A DNA stretch of 64,000 bases. It comes from Alphaproteobacteria bacterium. GTDB lineage: Bacteria > Pseudomonadota > Alphaproteobacteria > UBA9219 > RGZA01. The first letter of the stretch is position 1, and every line of letters begins with the position of its first letter. The translations under genes and the position numbers were made by a program. Under the pieces are notes generated by a model, which searched no databases, was not told the origin of the DNA, and was given only the letters and a program-made list of their open reading frames with translations. Below are positions 53,365 to 63,951 of the stretch, piece after piece. The DNA lies in the NCBI GenBank assembly GCA_033762625.1, contig JANRLI010000021.1, positions 1-64,000 of the forward strand, given 5' to 3'.

Positions 53365-53895
53365 TTAATTCAAATCGCGGGTGATTTTCTGGATTTCTTT
53401 CTGCACCACGCGCTCGACAATCGCGGGCAGATTGTTATCAAGCCAATCTTTTAGGATTGGACGCAACAAATCAGCAACCATGTTTTCAAGCGTTTTATGG
53501 CCTGAACCGATGGGCTGGGTGTTGATGTTAACCGTACCGCCGACAAGGCGTGATAACCCCGAGAGCGCATTTACAGATGCCTGCGCGGCGGTTTCAGAAA
53601 TCAGACGACTGCGGTCAACCTGAACAGGTTCAGGAGGTGGCGCATAAACGGGTGCCGGTGCCGGCTCTGGTTCCGGTTCGGGTTGCGGCGCAAGATTTTC
53701 AACGCTGCCATCATCTTTAACTTCTTCAATGAGCTCGAGAACCGGCGCTTCTTCCATTTCCACAACCGGCGGCGGTTCTGCATTTGGATCTGCCGGGGTT
53801 GGTTCAACCGTTGCCCCGTCTTCGGAAATAATCCGGCGGATTGAGGCGAGGATTTCCTCCATTGATGGTTCTTGGTTTGGTGGGTTCTCTGCCAT
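53365..53895 (-). CDS. popZ: PopZ polar organising protein (DUF2497)
   Basis: A 176-residue protein. The conserved N-terminal helix is PSMEEILASIRRIISED. A Pro/Glu-rich disordered linker spans about 30-100. The C-terminal oligomerisation helices include TLENMVADLLRPILKDWLDN and LPAIVERVVQKEIQKI. In Caulobacter, PopZ forms the polar matrix that tethers ParB-parS and recruits signalling proteins. A parS site lies 14 kb away in this window. Order pcm-tolC-popZ-valS is conserved. Confidence 0.94.
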   Translation of the reverse strand: MAENPPNQEPSMEEILASIRRIISEDGATVEPTPADPNAEPPPVVEMEEAPVLELIEEVKDDGSVENLAPQPEPEPEPAPAPVYAPPPEPVQVDRSRLISETAAQASVNALSGLSRLVGGTVNINTQPIGSGHKTLENMVADLLRPILKDWLDNNLPAIVERVVQKEIQKITRDLN

Positions 53896-54039
53896 AGATG
53901 TCCGGGTCCGGGAAGAATCAAAAGATAGTCGATAAGAACATTAATCTAATGGCGGAAAGGGTTCAAAGAAAAGGATTTTATCACCCATGAGGTAATTTTG
54001 GGCTGAATCGCGCCGGCGGCCTTCGTTTCGGCCTAGGTT

Positions 54040-55458
54040 TTAGAGGGGGGTTTTAGGGGATGTTTCGACGGCTGGCTCGCCGCTTGGCTCTGGCGTTACT
54101 TCGGGGTTTTTGAACTCCGGATCTTCAGATGCCCCAAGACCTATCCACTTATCCTTGGTGGCTTCATAGTGTGCCGTGGGATCATAGGGTGTAATGGGTA
54201 ATTTAAGTTTTTGTGCGGTAAGCTCACCTATCGCTGCCTTTACAGCGAATAGCGCTACGGCTTTATCGCGTTGCGATTGCACCAGATTAACCCGCGCTTG
54301 CAAGGCTTCGGCTTCAGCGTTCAACCGGTCAAGAATAGTGCGCGTACCCACACGGGATTCTTCTTTCACGCCTTCAAACGCAAGTTGTGCGGCTTCAACC
54401 TGCTTTTGGCGTGATTTGATGGTGGCCTTTGCTGTATTCAGGCTTTCCCAAGCGCGCACGGCTGTTTCACGCGCGGCATCCAACGCGCTGCGGATTTCTA
54501 CGCGGCGTTGGCTAGCGGTTTCCTTTGCGGCACGTGTGCGCGCATAATCAGCGCCGCCACGGTAAAGTGGCATAGTCAGCCGTGCCATAATGCTGGCTGT
54601 ATCGGTTTTTCCTGTTGTTGCCGCCACACTGGAATCCCATGCGCGGTCAGCGTTTGCTTCGAGATGAATTTCCGGCAACAAGGCGCCTTCGGCAGTTGCG
54701 ATATCTTGCTCCGCACCTTCAGCAGTATATTTGGCACTGATGACTTTGGGATTGTTGGCTTGTGCCAAATCAATCATTTCATCAAGTCGCGCGGGAATTG
54801 GGAAATTCACATCGGGCGCAGCGAGTTCAGACGGCGGATTGCCGATGACCTTTTCATAGGTCGCTTTGGCATTTGCCAGCAAACCTTCGGATTCAATGCG
54901 TGATGCAATCGCGCCTGCAAGACGGCTATCGGCCTGCGCTACGTCGGTGCGTGTTGCTTCGCCAACCGCAAAACGGTCACGCGCAGCTTGCAATTCCTGC
55001 TTTAAAACTTCTTCATTTTTTTTGTTAATTTTTAGCGTTGCCTGATACAGCCAAACATCAAAATAACTGGTGGCAACATTGAGAAATAAAGCTTGTTCTG
55101 CATCATCATAGCTTGCGCGCGCAGCTAACACCGCTTTTTCCGCCGAGCTGATACTGGAAGAAATGCTGCCGCCCTTATAAAGAGGCTGCGTTAATGAAAG
55201 TCCCAGATTGCGCGGGGTCGAGTCATTATCAACCGCGCCCTGATTGAATTTCTTTTGGCCGATTGCCGCGCCTAAATCAACCGATGGACGCTGGCCGGAT
55301 TTGGCAAGCGGTACGCCTTCATCAATGGCGCGAAGCTTCGCTTGTTCTCTACGCAACTCAGGGTTGGTTTGATAGGCCCGTATCATCGCGGCTTGCAATG
55401 TTTCGGCATTGGCTGGAAGCGCCATCAAAGCCAATACTAATGCAAGCAGGATGCGCAT
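54040..55458 (-). CDS. tolC: TolC-type outer-membrane channel
   Basis: A 472-residue protein with signal peptide MRILLALVLALMALPANA and OEP repeats (for example AIRAYQTNPELRREQAKLRAI-like helix, 'TRTDVAQADSRLAGAIASRI' and 'VGTRTILDRLNAEAEALQAR'). A Pro/Glu-rich tail ends the protein. It serves type I secretion and multidrug efflux. It is distinct from czcC. It lies 3 bp after the rhodanese gene. Confidence 0.93.
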   Translation of the reverse strand: MRILLALVLALMALPANAETLQAAMIRAYQTNPELRREQAKLRAIDEGVPLAKSGQRPSVDLGAAIGQKKFNQGAVDNDSTPRNLGLSLTQPLYKGGSISSSISSAEKAVLAARASYDDAEQALFLNVATSYFDVWLYQATLKINKKNEEVLKQELQAARDRFAVGEATRTDVAQADSRLAGAIASRIESEGLLANAKATYEKVIGNPPSELAAPDVNFPIPARLDEMIDLAQANNPKVISAKYTAEGAEQDIATAEGALLPEIHLEANADRAWDSSVAATTGKTDTASIMARLTMPLYRGGADYARTRAAKETASQRRVEIRSALDAARETAVRAWESLNTAKATIKSRQKQVEAAQLAFEGVKEESRVGTRTILDRLNAEAEALQARVNLVQSQRDKAVALFAVKAAIGELTAQKLKLPITPYDPTAHYEATKDKWIGLGASEDPEFKNPEVTPEPSGEPAVETSPKTPL

Positions 55459-55461
55459 AAG

Positions 55462-55803
55462 TTAATACCGCGCCACCGTTGGATCGATGTGGACCGACCA
55501 CGCATCAATCCCACCCGATAAATTCGAAGCATTCGCAAAACCATTTTGACGAAGCCATGAAACAACTTTCGCGCTGCGACCGCCATGATGACAATGCACA
55601 ACCAGCGGGTAATCTTTGGTAACTTCGGAAATCCGCGATGGGACTTGGCCCATAGGAATTAAATCTGCGCCTTCAATTTTAGCCCGCGCATACTCATCTT
55701 TTTCACGGACATCAAGCAGCATGAATTTTTCGCCACTATCCATCATTGCTTTGAGGGTTTTTACATCAATTTCGAGTGGTGCTGGGGCAGTCGAGCTAGG
55801 CAT
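55462..55803 (-). CDS. Single-domain rhodanese
   Basis: A 113-residue sulfurtransferase-fold protein with active-site Cys71 in VVHCHHGGRSAKV, an EYARAKIEGADLIPMG entry and GGIDAWSVHIDP at the end. It probably carries or transfers persulfide sulfur; acceptor unknown. It stands between pcm (23 bp) and tolC (3 bp), the common alphaproteobacterial arrangement. Confidence 0.92.
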   Translation of the reverse strand: MPSSTAPAPLEIDVKTLKAMMDSGEKFMLLDVREKDEYARAKIEGADLIPMGQVPSRISEVTKDYPLVVHCHHGGRSAKVVSWLRQNGFANASNLSGGIDAWSVHIDPTVARY

Positions 55804-55826
55804 GAGATTTCCTTGGAATGGATTTC

Positions 55827-56522
55827 TTAAAAAACGAATTTGGGACGTGTGGTAAACCCCGGCAGAACAGGCGCAGCCGCATCAAACAGCTTTTGCTCCA
55901 CAATACCTTTGCTTTGCTTGGTATATAGGCGTACCTCGCCGATTTTTCCATACAGGTCACCTTCCGGATAGACCACGCATACCATGCGGCCACCATCTGC
56001 CAATTGATTGGTAATTTTTTCAGGAATCCATTGTGCTGCGCCTTCGATAATAATGGCGTTATAGGGTGATGCCGGTGCATGACCATCGGATAAACTGCCC
56101 TGCACTAACCGCGTGTTTTCCAGCAAAAAATCAATTTTGTTCTGCTGCAATTGGCGGGTCAACGCCGGGTCACTTTCAAGCGCGATAATTTCACCAGCTA
56201 TGTCATTTAAAATCGCGCTGGAATAACCGGTCGCCGGACCAATATCCAGAACGCGGTCATCATCCTTCAAATTTAGCGCCATAATCATGCGCGCAAGGAC
56301 CATAGGCGATAATAATTTACGGCCATAGCCAACCGACACATCACCGTCAGTATAGGCAAAGGTTTTCTGGTCAGCGGGAAGGAAAGCTTCACGCGGCAGG
56401 CGGCCCATGATATCGAGCAATTTGTCATCAATGACCCTGTTTGGACGAAGCTGGCTTTCAACCATATTAAATCTGGCAGAAGCGTAGAAATCAGGGGCTG
56501 GTTTGGTCGCAGGATTTGACAT
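55827..56522 (-). CDS. pcm: Protein-L-isoaspartate O-methyltransferase family
   Basis: About 231 residues from MSNPATKPAPDFY (ATG at 56522); 25 further upstream residues are open but unlike the family. The SAM-binding motif is DIGPATGYSSAIL. The MVESQLRPNRVID start and the GRLPREAFLP segment are typical of the alphaproteobacterial Pcm-like subgroup. It repairs or marks isoaspartyl residues; some members of this subgroup have lost activity. First gene of pcm-rhodanese-tolC-popZ-valS. Confidence 0.9.
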   Translation of the reverse strand: MSNPATKPAPDFYASARFNMVESQLRPNRVIDDKLLDIMGRLPREAFLPADQKTFAYTDGDVSVGYGRKLLSPMVLARMIMALNLKDDDRVLDIGPATGYSSAILNDIAGEIIALESDPALTRQLQQNKIDFLLENTRLVQGSLSDGHAPASPYNAIIIEGAAQWIPEKITNQLADGGRMVCVVYPEGDLYGKIGEVRLYTKQSKGIVEQKLFDAAAPVLPGFTTRPKFVF

Positions 56523-56691
56523 GTTATGTATGAGGAAATGTTCGTTAATGAGGGGTCGTATTAGATTAGTTTGAGTGCCCGTTTTATAGCACCGCATGAA
56601 ACGACCTTAAAGCGCCATTATTATTTAATTATCAATGCTTGACCCCACCCCTGCTTTTTCATTATGTTCACGCCCAGAATATACCTTAATT

Positions 56692-56765
56692 GGCGCGATG
56701 GCAGAATGGCTATGTAGGGGACTGCAAATCCCCGTATTCCGGTTCGATTCCGGATCGTGCCTCCA
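56692..56765 (+). tRNA. tRNA-Cys (GCA)
   Basis: 74 nt with encoded CCA. Acceptor GGCGCGA pairs with TCGTGCC (one G-T). The anticodon stem GGGGA/TCCCC encloses CTGCAAA (anticodon GCA). T-arm ATTCCGGTTCGATTCCGGAT is regular. It lies 41 bp upstream of the CDF transporter start, same strand. Confidence 0.96.
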
Positions 56766-56806
56766 CTTTTCCAGCTTTACCCCTCACCTACAGATTCTGG
56801 TACTTC

Positions 56807-57772
56807 ATGCCAAATGACGGTCCACAGCATAATGTTGTTCCAAAGGCAGAAGAAAAAAAGCTGTTCTTTGTTTTGTGTCTTACCGCACTGATTATGGTGG
56901 TGGAAGTTTTGGGCGGATATTTTTCCGGCTCCCTCGCCCTGCTTGCTGATGCGGGGCATATGTTCACCGATGTCGCGGCACTGCTGTTATCGTGGCTTGC
57001 CATGCGTTTGGGGCGTAAAGCGCCGGATGCGCAGCGCACTTATGGCTATCAGCGTTTAAAAATTCTGGCCGCATATACCAACGCGGTGCTGCTGTTCTTC
57101 CTTTCCGCAATTATTGTTGCCGAAGCGTTTGACCGTATCTTTAAACCGCACCAGACCATCGACAGCACATTGATGCTTATTGTCGCTGGCGTTGGACTTG
57201 TAACCAATATCGCCAGTGCCGCGATATTGAACCACAAAAGTAAGGTGCATGACGATTTAGTAAACGACCATCACGGCCATGATCACGCTGGCCATACCCA
57301 CGCAGGACATGACCATTCCCATGATTTGAATGTCCAAGGCGCATTGATGCATGTGCTGAGTGATTTGCTGGGATCTGCGGCGGCAGTGGTTGCCGCATTA
57401 TTGATTATGTTTTTTGGATGGAATATTGCCGATCCGATTTTATCGATTTTCGTCAGCTTGTTGATTTTGGGTTATGCGTGGAAACTTGCAAAGCAGACCA
57501 TACACATTCTGATCGAAGGTGCACCCGATGACACGCTGCCCGATAAAATCAAAGAAACCATTTTGAGAAATATTAAAGGCGTCAAGGATGTGCATCACAT
57601 TCATGTGTGGAGCCTGACCGAAAAGCAGCCTATCGCAACACTGGATGTGACGATTGACGATATGGCCGATTACCACACGATTTTGTGCAGTATCCAGCGA
57701 TTACTCGCGGATAAGTATCATCTGGATCATGTGACCATCCAGATTGAAAAAGGGCCGTGTTTTCCGCTTTAA
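56807..57772 (+). CDS. Cation diffusion facilitator (ZitB/CzcD-like)
   Basis: About 321 residues from the ATG at 56807; the open frame runs back through tRNA-Cys and is not translated there. Six membrane segments, with the zinc site HxxxD-type residues in SGSLALLADAGHMFTDVAAL and a second set in LMHVLSDLLGSAAAV. A His-rich loop (HHGHDHAGHTHAGHDHSHD) lies between segments 4 and 5. A C-terminal cytoplasmic domain follows (VKDVHHIHVWSLTEKQ). It exports zinc or similar divalent metals from the cytosol and may complement the Czc pump. Confidence 0.93.
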   Translation: MPNDGPQHNVVPKAEEKKLFFVLCLTALIMVVEVLGGYFSGSLALLADAGHMFTDVAALLLSWLAMRLGRKAPDAQRTYGYQRLKILAAYTNAVLLFFLSAIIVAEAFDRIFKPHQTIDSTLMLIVAGVGLVTNIASAAILNHKSKVHDDLVNDHHGHDHAGHTHAGHDHSHDLNVQGALMHVLSDLLGSAAAVVAALLIMFFGWNIADPILSIFVSLLILGYAWKLAKQTIHILIEGAPDDTLPDKIKETILRNIKGVKDVHHIHVWSLTEKQPIATLDVTIDDMADYHTILCSIQRLLADKYHLDHVTIQIEKGPCFPL

Positions 57773-57877
57773 AACCCAATAAAATCGCATTATTTTGCGG
57801 TTATTAGTTTCATCATTAGCCGTTAAATTATGAAACAGCCCATTTTGGCTGGAGCATTTTTTTAAAGGGTTTTTTTT

Positions 57878-58915
57878 ATGAGCGATATTTCAAACGCCGG
57901 CGCAGAAGTTACACAAAAGCCCAAGCAGCACAGCGGCACGGTAGTGCGCGTAAAAATTGATCAGCAATTTGGTCTATTGCAACTAGATGGCAGCGACACT
58001 CTGGTTTACTTCCGGATAAAAGATGTTCCTAAAACAGAAGTTGATGGCGTTAAAAAACTGGCTATCAAAAAGGGGCAGCGTTTTGAATTTGACGTCGAAC
58101 CAAACGACGCCACGCCAACACCCGATAACCGCCGTTATATTACCCATGAAGGCAAGGTTATCGAATTGAAAGTTGTCGGGAAATTGGTACCAACCGACAA
58201 GCCTGCCCCAGTCGCAGCAAACCAATCAAATCCGGACGTGGAAATCAGTGGAACAGTTAAATGGTTCAATAGCAAAAAAGGATTTGGCTTTATTGTTCCC
58301 GATGATGGTGGCAAAGATGTGTTTGTTCACGTCCAACACAATGCGGGACGCGACCTAAAGGAAGGCGACAGGGTTGTTTTCGATCGTGTAGTTGGCCAAC
58401 GCAGAGAAGGCGAATGGTCTGTATCCCTTATTCATAGCGTGAATGGTGAAGCACTTATTGCCGAAGGCGAAGCTATAAAAGCACCTATTCCCGAACGTAT
58501 TCCTGAAGATGAAATCCACACCTTGAAGCTGGAAGTGCGTGAATATGAAGATGGGTTACGCCTTGCGCTGCCATCGCCTTATACATTCACAATCCCTTTG
58601 AACCAAAGAGCAGATGCAGCGATTTTTGCAAGCTACCCAGAATATCACATCAGCCCGAATGAGCCGTTGGAAGCTGGTGAAACCCTTTCGATGCGCGTAT
58701 GGGTAAGCCAAGACGGCAAAGTGATGTTATTGCCAAAAGATTATAAGTCTGGAGCAACACCGCAGGTACGTTACCAAGATGCTACCGCGCCTGATGGTGT
58801 AACTGTGGCGCGTGGTGAGCGCTCTTTTATTGTTGAAAAAAGAGCTACACGTCCAGTACACGTTAGAACGCCGAGATCTACTGGAAAACCAGGCGGAAAC
58901 GAAGGCCAGAAATAG
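57878..58915 (+). CDS. Double cold-shock-like protein
   Basis: A 345-residue protein. A canonical cold-shock domain at ~123-187 has RNP1 KGFGFI (134-139) and RNP2 VFVHV (148-152). A degenerate copy at ~18-100 ([29 protein letters not shown]) keeps the fold pattern but not the aromatic RNP residues. A C-terminal ~120-residue beta-rich region ([20 protein letters not shown] ... [15 protein letters not shown]) and a basic tail follow. Single-stranded RNA/DNA binding is expected of the central domain; the rest is unassigned. It is much longer than usual 65-200-residue Csp proteins. Its own transcription unit, upstream of eno. Confidence 0.8.
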   Translation: MSDISNAGAEVTQKPKQHSGTVVRVKIDQQFGLLQLDGSDTLVYFRIKDVPKTEVDGVKKLAIKKGQRFEFDVEPNDATPTPDNRRYITHEGKVIELKVVGKLVPTDKPAPVAANQSNPDVEISGTVKWFNSKKGFGFIVPDDGGKDVFVHVQHNAGRDLKEGDRVVFDRVVGQRREGEWSVSLIHSVNGEALIAEGEAIKAPIPERIPEDEIHTLKLEVREYEDGLRLALPSPYTFTIPLNQRADAAIFASYPEYHISPNEPLEAGETLSMRVWVSQDGKVMLLPKDYKSGATPQVRYQDATAPDGVTVARGERSFIVEKRATRPVHVRTPRSTGKPGGNEGQK

Positions 58916-60271
<1,356 letters not shown>

Positions 60272-60364
60272 CCGCTTAATTAAATATTTATGATTTTTAG
60301 CGTATTTATAGGACTTGATTCTGTAGTATTCTGAAAGCTTCAACTATTTAATAACCGCTTTCCC

Positions 60365-60691
60365 ATGTCGTTTCACATGCCTGCCATCACTGGTGACAAG
60401 ATCAAACACTTTTTAGTGGTGAGCATCTGCGTCGGTATTGTGGCCTATTTCATTTGCCACGGCATTATGGGTGAACGCGGGTTTATTACGTTAAGCCAAG
60501 TTGAGTATCAATTATCAGATGCTAAGGCTGACCTTCAAAAAATTCGCACTGAGCGCGAGAAGCTGGAAGCACGTACGCGCTTGCTGCGTCCGGATGGGCT
60601 TGACCTCGATATGCTTGATGAACGTGCAAGAGCAACATTGGGTTATACCAAGCCCAATGATTACGTCGTGATCTACGGCGACAAGAAATAA
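60365..60691 (+). CDS. ftsB: FtsB/DivIC-type septum protein
   Basis: A 108-residue bitopic protein. One membrane segment (about 17-33, LVVSICVGIVAYFICHG) is followed by a coiled coil (QVEYQLSDAKADLQKIRTEREKLEARTRLL) and the family's LDLDMLDERARATLGYTKPNDYV end. It joins FtsL/FtsQ in the divisome. Its usual partner pdhA is separated here by an opposite-strand gene. Confidence 0.9.
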   Translation: MSFHMPAITGDKIKHFLVVSICVGIVAYFICHGIMGERGFITLSQVEYQLSDAKADLQKIRTEREKLEARTRLLRPDGLDLDMLDERARATLGYTKPNDYVVIYGDKK

Positions 60692-60695
60692 TCTA

Positions 60696-61199
60696 CTACG
60701 TTTTTGGAGATGGCTGTTCGCCGGCAGGCAGATGATTTGCCGGGCGGATTTTTGAATTCATATGGGCTATAAATCCACGAACATCATTTTTGTTATGTGA
60801 CTTCAGTTGCGCAGCGAGCGCTGCCATATTCGCTTTTGTAAGTTCGGCAAGTACTTCGGTACTTTGCTTTTCAGGGTTCGAACTTGCTAAAAAGAGCTCG
60901 CAGTTGGGTGAGGCGCGCAATAGCTGTGGAACAAGGGACGCGCTGGTTTTTCCGTTACCCAAATCATGATCGAGATAAACAACTTCGTACACAAAGCGTT
61001 TGATGTGCTCGGCTGCTTGTTCTTTGTTTGCGGCAAAATGCACAACCCAGCCATCCAGCTGATAATCGAACGGGGCAACATCCTGTTTAAAGCCAACCTC
61101 TTCGAGTGCGTCTTCATACAGCATTCTCAAAAGCGCTTCGTCTTCGACGATCAAAATGTATTGGTTATCAATATTCATGGGCATAATCTGCACGCTCAC
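60696..61199 (-). CDS. Stand-alone receiver-domain protein
   Basis: A 167-residue single-domain response regulator. It has IILIVEDE-type acidic pair (Glu19, Asp20), a phospho-acceptor in VVYLDHDLGNG (Asp77 or 79), a Ser in FLASSN, and a possible Lys122. An unusual insertion (about 40-58) precedes the second strand. The C-terminal tail is Pro/Lys rich. No kinase or output domain is nearby. A shorter start at Met8 is possible. It is convergent with ftsB (4-bp gap) and divergent from pdhA. Confidence 0.75.
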   Translation of the reverse strand: MSVQIMPMNIDNQYILIVEDEALLRMLYEDALEEVGFKQDVAPFDYQLDGWVVHFAANKEQAAEHIKRFVYEVVYLDHDLGNGKTSASLVPQLLRASPNCELFLASSNPEKQSTEVLAELTKANMAALAAQLKSHNKNDVRGFIAHMNSKIRPANHLPAGEQPSPKT

Positions 61200-61529
61200 G
61201 CGCGTGGGGAGAAGGGTTTTATTGCTTTCATAAAACGAACCAAAATATCCATTTAGCTGCTTCAGTTCGGTTATTCATTGGTAAAGATAAAAATGCCGAT
61301 TACAACCGTGCAAAAAAATTGTGCTGTTATTTGCTGAATTTGGTTGCTGCACCGCACGGCTAGTTATCCCCAAGAGTCTCGAATTTGTATTTAAGCTTAT
61401 GATTTTATTAGCCAAACTGGTATATTCTGCCATGCTTGATTTGCTTGAAAACACTACTCAAACGCGCTAATTGAACGCGATATAACGACTACTAGTTGAA
61501 TCGGTATCCACCTATCAGGAGTTTTCGGC
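61200..61529 (+). promoter_or_regulatory. 330-bp region upstream of the pdh operon
   Basis: No gene is seen. A possible extended -10 (TGGTATATT, 61418-61426) lies about 100 bp before pdhA without a clear -35. AGGAG at 61517-61521 is well placed for the pdhA start. The divergent receiver gene must also be transcribed from here. Confidence 0.4.
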
Positions 61530-62570
61530 ATGGCTTCAAGTAAGCCCACCACTCTTCCAAATGGCACTGCTACAGGCCACAATAAAGCTACCAGTATCAA
61601 CATCGCGGAACCGACAGCTTCAGAATTAAAGAAGATGTACCGTGACATGCTGCTTATTCGCCGCTTTGAAGAAAAGTCGGGGCAGCTGTATGGGATGGGG
61701 CTTATTGGCGGTTTTTGCCATTTGTATATAGGGCAAGAAGCCGTGGTTGTTGGCATTCAATCGGTTCAAAAACCGCAAGATACGGTTATTACATCGTACC
61801 GTGACCATGGTCACATGCTGGCCTGTGATATGGAACCCAAAGGCGTATTGGCCGAATTAACCGGACGTATTGGCGGTTACTCGCGCGGCAAGGGCGGCTC
61901 CATGCATATGTTCAGTGCGGAAAAGAAATTCTATGGCGGCCATGGCATTGTGGGCGCACAGGTTCCAATCGGAACCGGTTTAGCCTTTGCCCATAAGTAT
62001 AAGAATGATGGCGGCGTCAATATCGTCTATTTTGGCGATGGCGCGGTGAACCAAGGTCAGGTTTACGAAAGCTTCAACATGGCAGCGCTGTGGAAATTGC
62101 CGGTTGTGTATGTGATCGAAAATAACCGCTACTCCATGGGTACATCGCAGGCCAGAGGCGCGGCAGGTGAGCTTTATAAACGCGGCGAAGGATATGGCAT
62201 TCCCGGCTTACAAATTGACGGCATGGATGTTTTGGCCGTGCGCAGCGCAGCTGTGCAAGCATTGGAACACGCGCGTTCCGGCAAAGGCCCGATCATTCTG
62301 GAAATGATGACCTATCGCTATCGCGGGCATTCGATGTCGGACCCCGCAAAATACCGCCAGAAGGAAGAAGTTGAAAAAATGCGCGCGGAGCACGACCCGA
62401 TTGAAACGCTGAAAGCGTTACTGGTGGGCAAGCAGCTTGCGAGCGATGACGATTTCAAGGCCATAGAAAAAGAGGTGAAGCAGCTGGTGAATGAAGCCGC
62501 TGAATTTGCTCAAACATCACCAGAGCCGGATCCGTCCGAACTTTGGACTGACGTGCTTGTGGACGCATAA
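61530..62570 (+). CDS. pdhA: Pyruvate dehydrogenase E1 alpha subunit
   Basis: A 346-residue subunit. The thiamine-diphosphate motif GDGAVNQGQVYES...ENN is intact. The phosphorylation-loop region (YRYRGHSMSDPAKYR) and the RRFEEKSGQLYGMGLIGGF start are typical. With PdhB it decarboxylates pyruvate and reductively acetylates E2 lipoyl groups. First gene of pdhABC. Confidence 0.96.
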   Translation: MASSKPTTLPNGTATGHNKATSINIAEPTASELKKMYRDMLLIRRFEEKSGQLYGMGLIGGFCHLYIGQEAVVVGIQSVQKPQDTVITSYRDHGHMLACDMEPKGVLAELTGRIGGYSRGKGGSMHMFSAEKKFYGGHGIVGAQVPIGTGLAFAHKYKNDGGVNIVYFGDGAVNQGQVYESFNMAALWKLPVVYVIENNRYSMGTSQARGAAGELYKRGEGYGIPGLQIDGMDVLAVRSAAVQALEHARSGKGPIILEMMTYRYRGHSMSDPAKYRQKEEVEKMRAEHDPIETLKALLVGKQLASDDDFKAIEKEVKQLVNEAAEFAQTSPEPDPSELWTDVLVDA

Positions 62571-62581
62571 AGGATAAATAG

Positions 62582-63943
62582 ATGTCGATTGAAATTCTAA
62601 TGCCAGCCCTTTCCCCAACGATGACGGAAGGAAAACTGTCACGCTGGCTAAAAAAAGAAGGCGACGAGATTAAAGCCGGTATGGTGCTTGCCGAAATTGA
62701 AACGGATAAAGCCACCATGGAAGTAGAAGCCGTGGATGAAGGGAAACTGGCCAAAATCCTTATCCCTGAAGGTACGGAAGGCGTTCGTGTAAACACCCCC
62801 ATCGCGCAGATGGACGGTGAAGAAAGCGCACCCGCAAAGAATGGCAAAAGCAATGGTACGCACCATGATGCGCCTTTTGTTGAACCAAGCTGCCTGCCAC
62901 AGACCAAAGCACCCGCAGCAGCTGCGCCCACAGCACAGTATGTTGAAAAAGAATATACATCATTCATCAAGCAAACCGTCAGAGAAGCATTACGTGACGG
63001 CATGGCGGAAGAGATGCGCCGTGATGAAACAGTATTTGTTTTGGGCGAAGAAGTTGCCGAATACCAAGGCGCGTATAAAGTCACCCAAGGCTTGCTTCAA
63101 GAATTCACCGCCAAACGCGTGATCGACAGCCCGATTACCGAGCATGGTTTTGCAGGGCTTGGCGTTGGCGCGGCATTCGCCGGATTGAAACCGGTCATCG
63201 AATTCATGACCTTCAATTTCTCATTGCAGGCGATGGACCAGATTTTGAACTCCGCCGCTAAAACGCGTTATATGTCCGGCGGACAGATGAGCTGCCCGAT
63301 CGTATTCCGTGGCCCTAATGGCGCTGCATCACGCGTAGCTGCGCAGCATTCGCAATGCTTTGCTTCATGGTTTGCGCATATCCCAGGACTTAAAGTTGTT
63401 GCGCCGTATAGCGCCGCCGATGCAAAAGGCTTAATTAAAGCTGCCATTCGTGACCCGAACCCCGTGGTGGTTTTAGAAAATGAAATTCTATACGGTCAAA
63501 GCTTTGATGTTCCGGATGACAAAGATTTCATTGTTCCTATTGGCAAAGCGTTGGTGATGCGCGAAGGTAAAGACGTAACCATCACCGCCTTCTCCATCAT
63601 GGTCGGCAAAGCATTGGAAGCAGCAGAACAATTGGCACAAGAAGGCATTGATTGCGAAGTGATTAATCTGCGCACCATTCGCCCGCTGGATTTAGACTGC
63701 ATCGTGCGTTCGGTTGAAAAAACCAACCATATTGTGTCGGTTGAAGAAGGCTGGCCCGGGGCTGGCATGGGAAGTGAAATCGCCGCACTGATGATGGAAC
63801 ATGCATTTGATTATCTTGATGCGCCCATGGCACGTGTATGTGCAAAGGATGTTCCCCTGCCCTATGCTGCAAACTTAGAAAAACTAGCCCTTCCCCAAGT
63901 CGCTGATATTGTCGAAGCGGTTAAAAAAACCTGCAATAAATAG
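62582..63943 (+). CDS. pdhB: Pyruvate dehydrogenase E1 beta subunit with lipoyl domain
   Basis: A 453-residue protein. An N-terminal lipoyl domain ([20 protein letters not shown]; Lys43 in [11 protein letters not shown]) is joined by an Ala/Pro linker to the transketolase-like E1 beta domain (about 125-453). Fusion of a lipoyl domain to E1 beta is a known alphaproteobacterial trait. 11 bp after pdhA. Confidence 0.96.
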   Translation: MSIEILMPALSPTMTEGKLSRWLKKEGDEIKAGMVLAEIETDKATMEVEAVDEGKLAKILIPEGTEGVRVNTPIAQMDGEESAPAKNGKSNGTHHDAPFVEPSCLPQTKAPAAAAPTAQYVEKEYTSFIKQTVREALRDGMAEEMRRDETVFVLGEEVAEYQGAYKVTQGLLQEFTAKRVIDSPITEHGFAGLGVGAAFAGLKPVIEFMTFNFSLQAMDQILNSAAKTRYMSGGQMSCPIVFRGPNGAASRVAAQHSQCFASWFAHIPGLKVVAPYSAADAKGLIKAAIRDPNPVVVLENEILYGQSFDVPDDKDFIVPIGKALVMREGKDVTITAFSIMVGKALEAAEQLAQEGIDCEVINLRTIRPLDLDCIVRSVEKTNHIVSVEEGWPGAGMGSEIAALMMEHAFDYLDAPMARVCAKDVPLPYAANLEKLALPQVADIVEAVKKTCNK

Positions 63944-63951
63944 GCCCACCA

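Noticed and set aside
56690-56806. N-terminal extension of the CDF transporter
   Set aside because: It reads through tRNA-Cys; homology of the transporter begins after the ATG at 56807.
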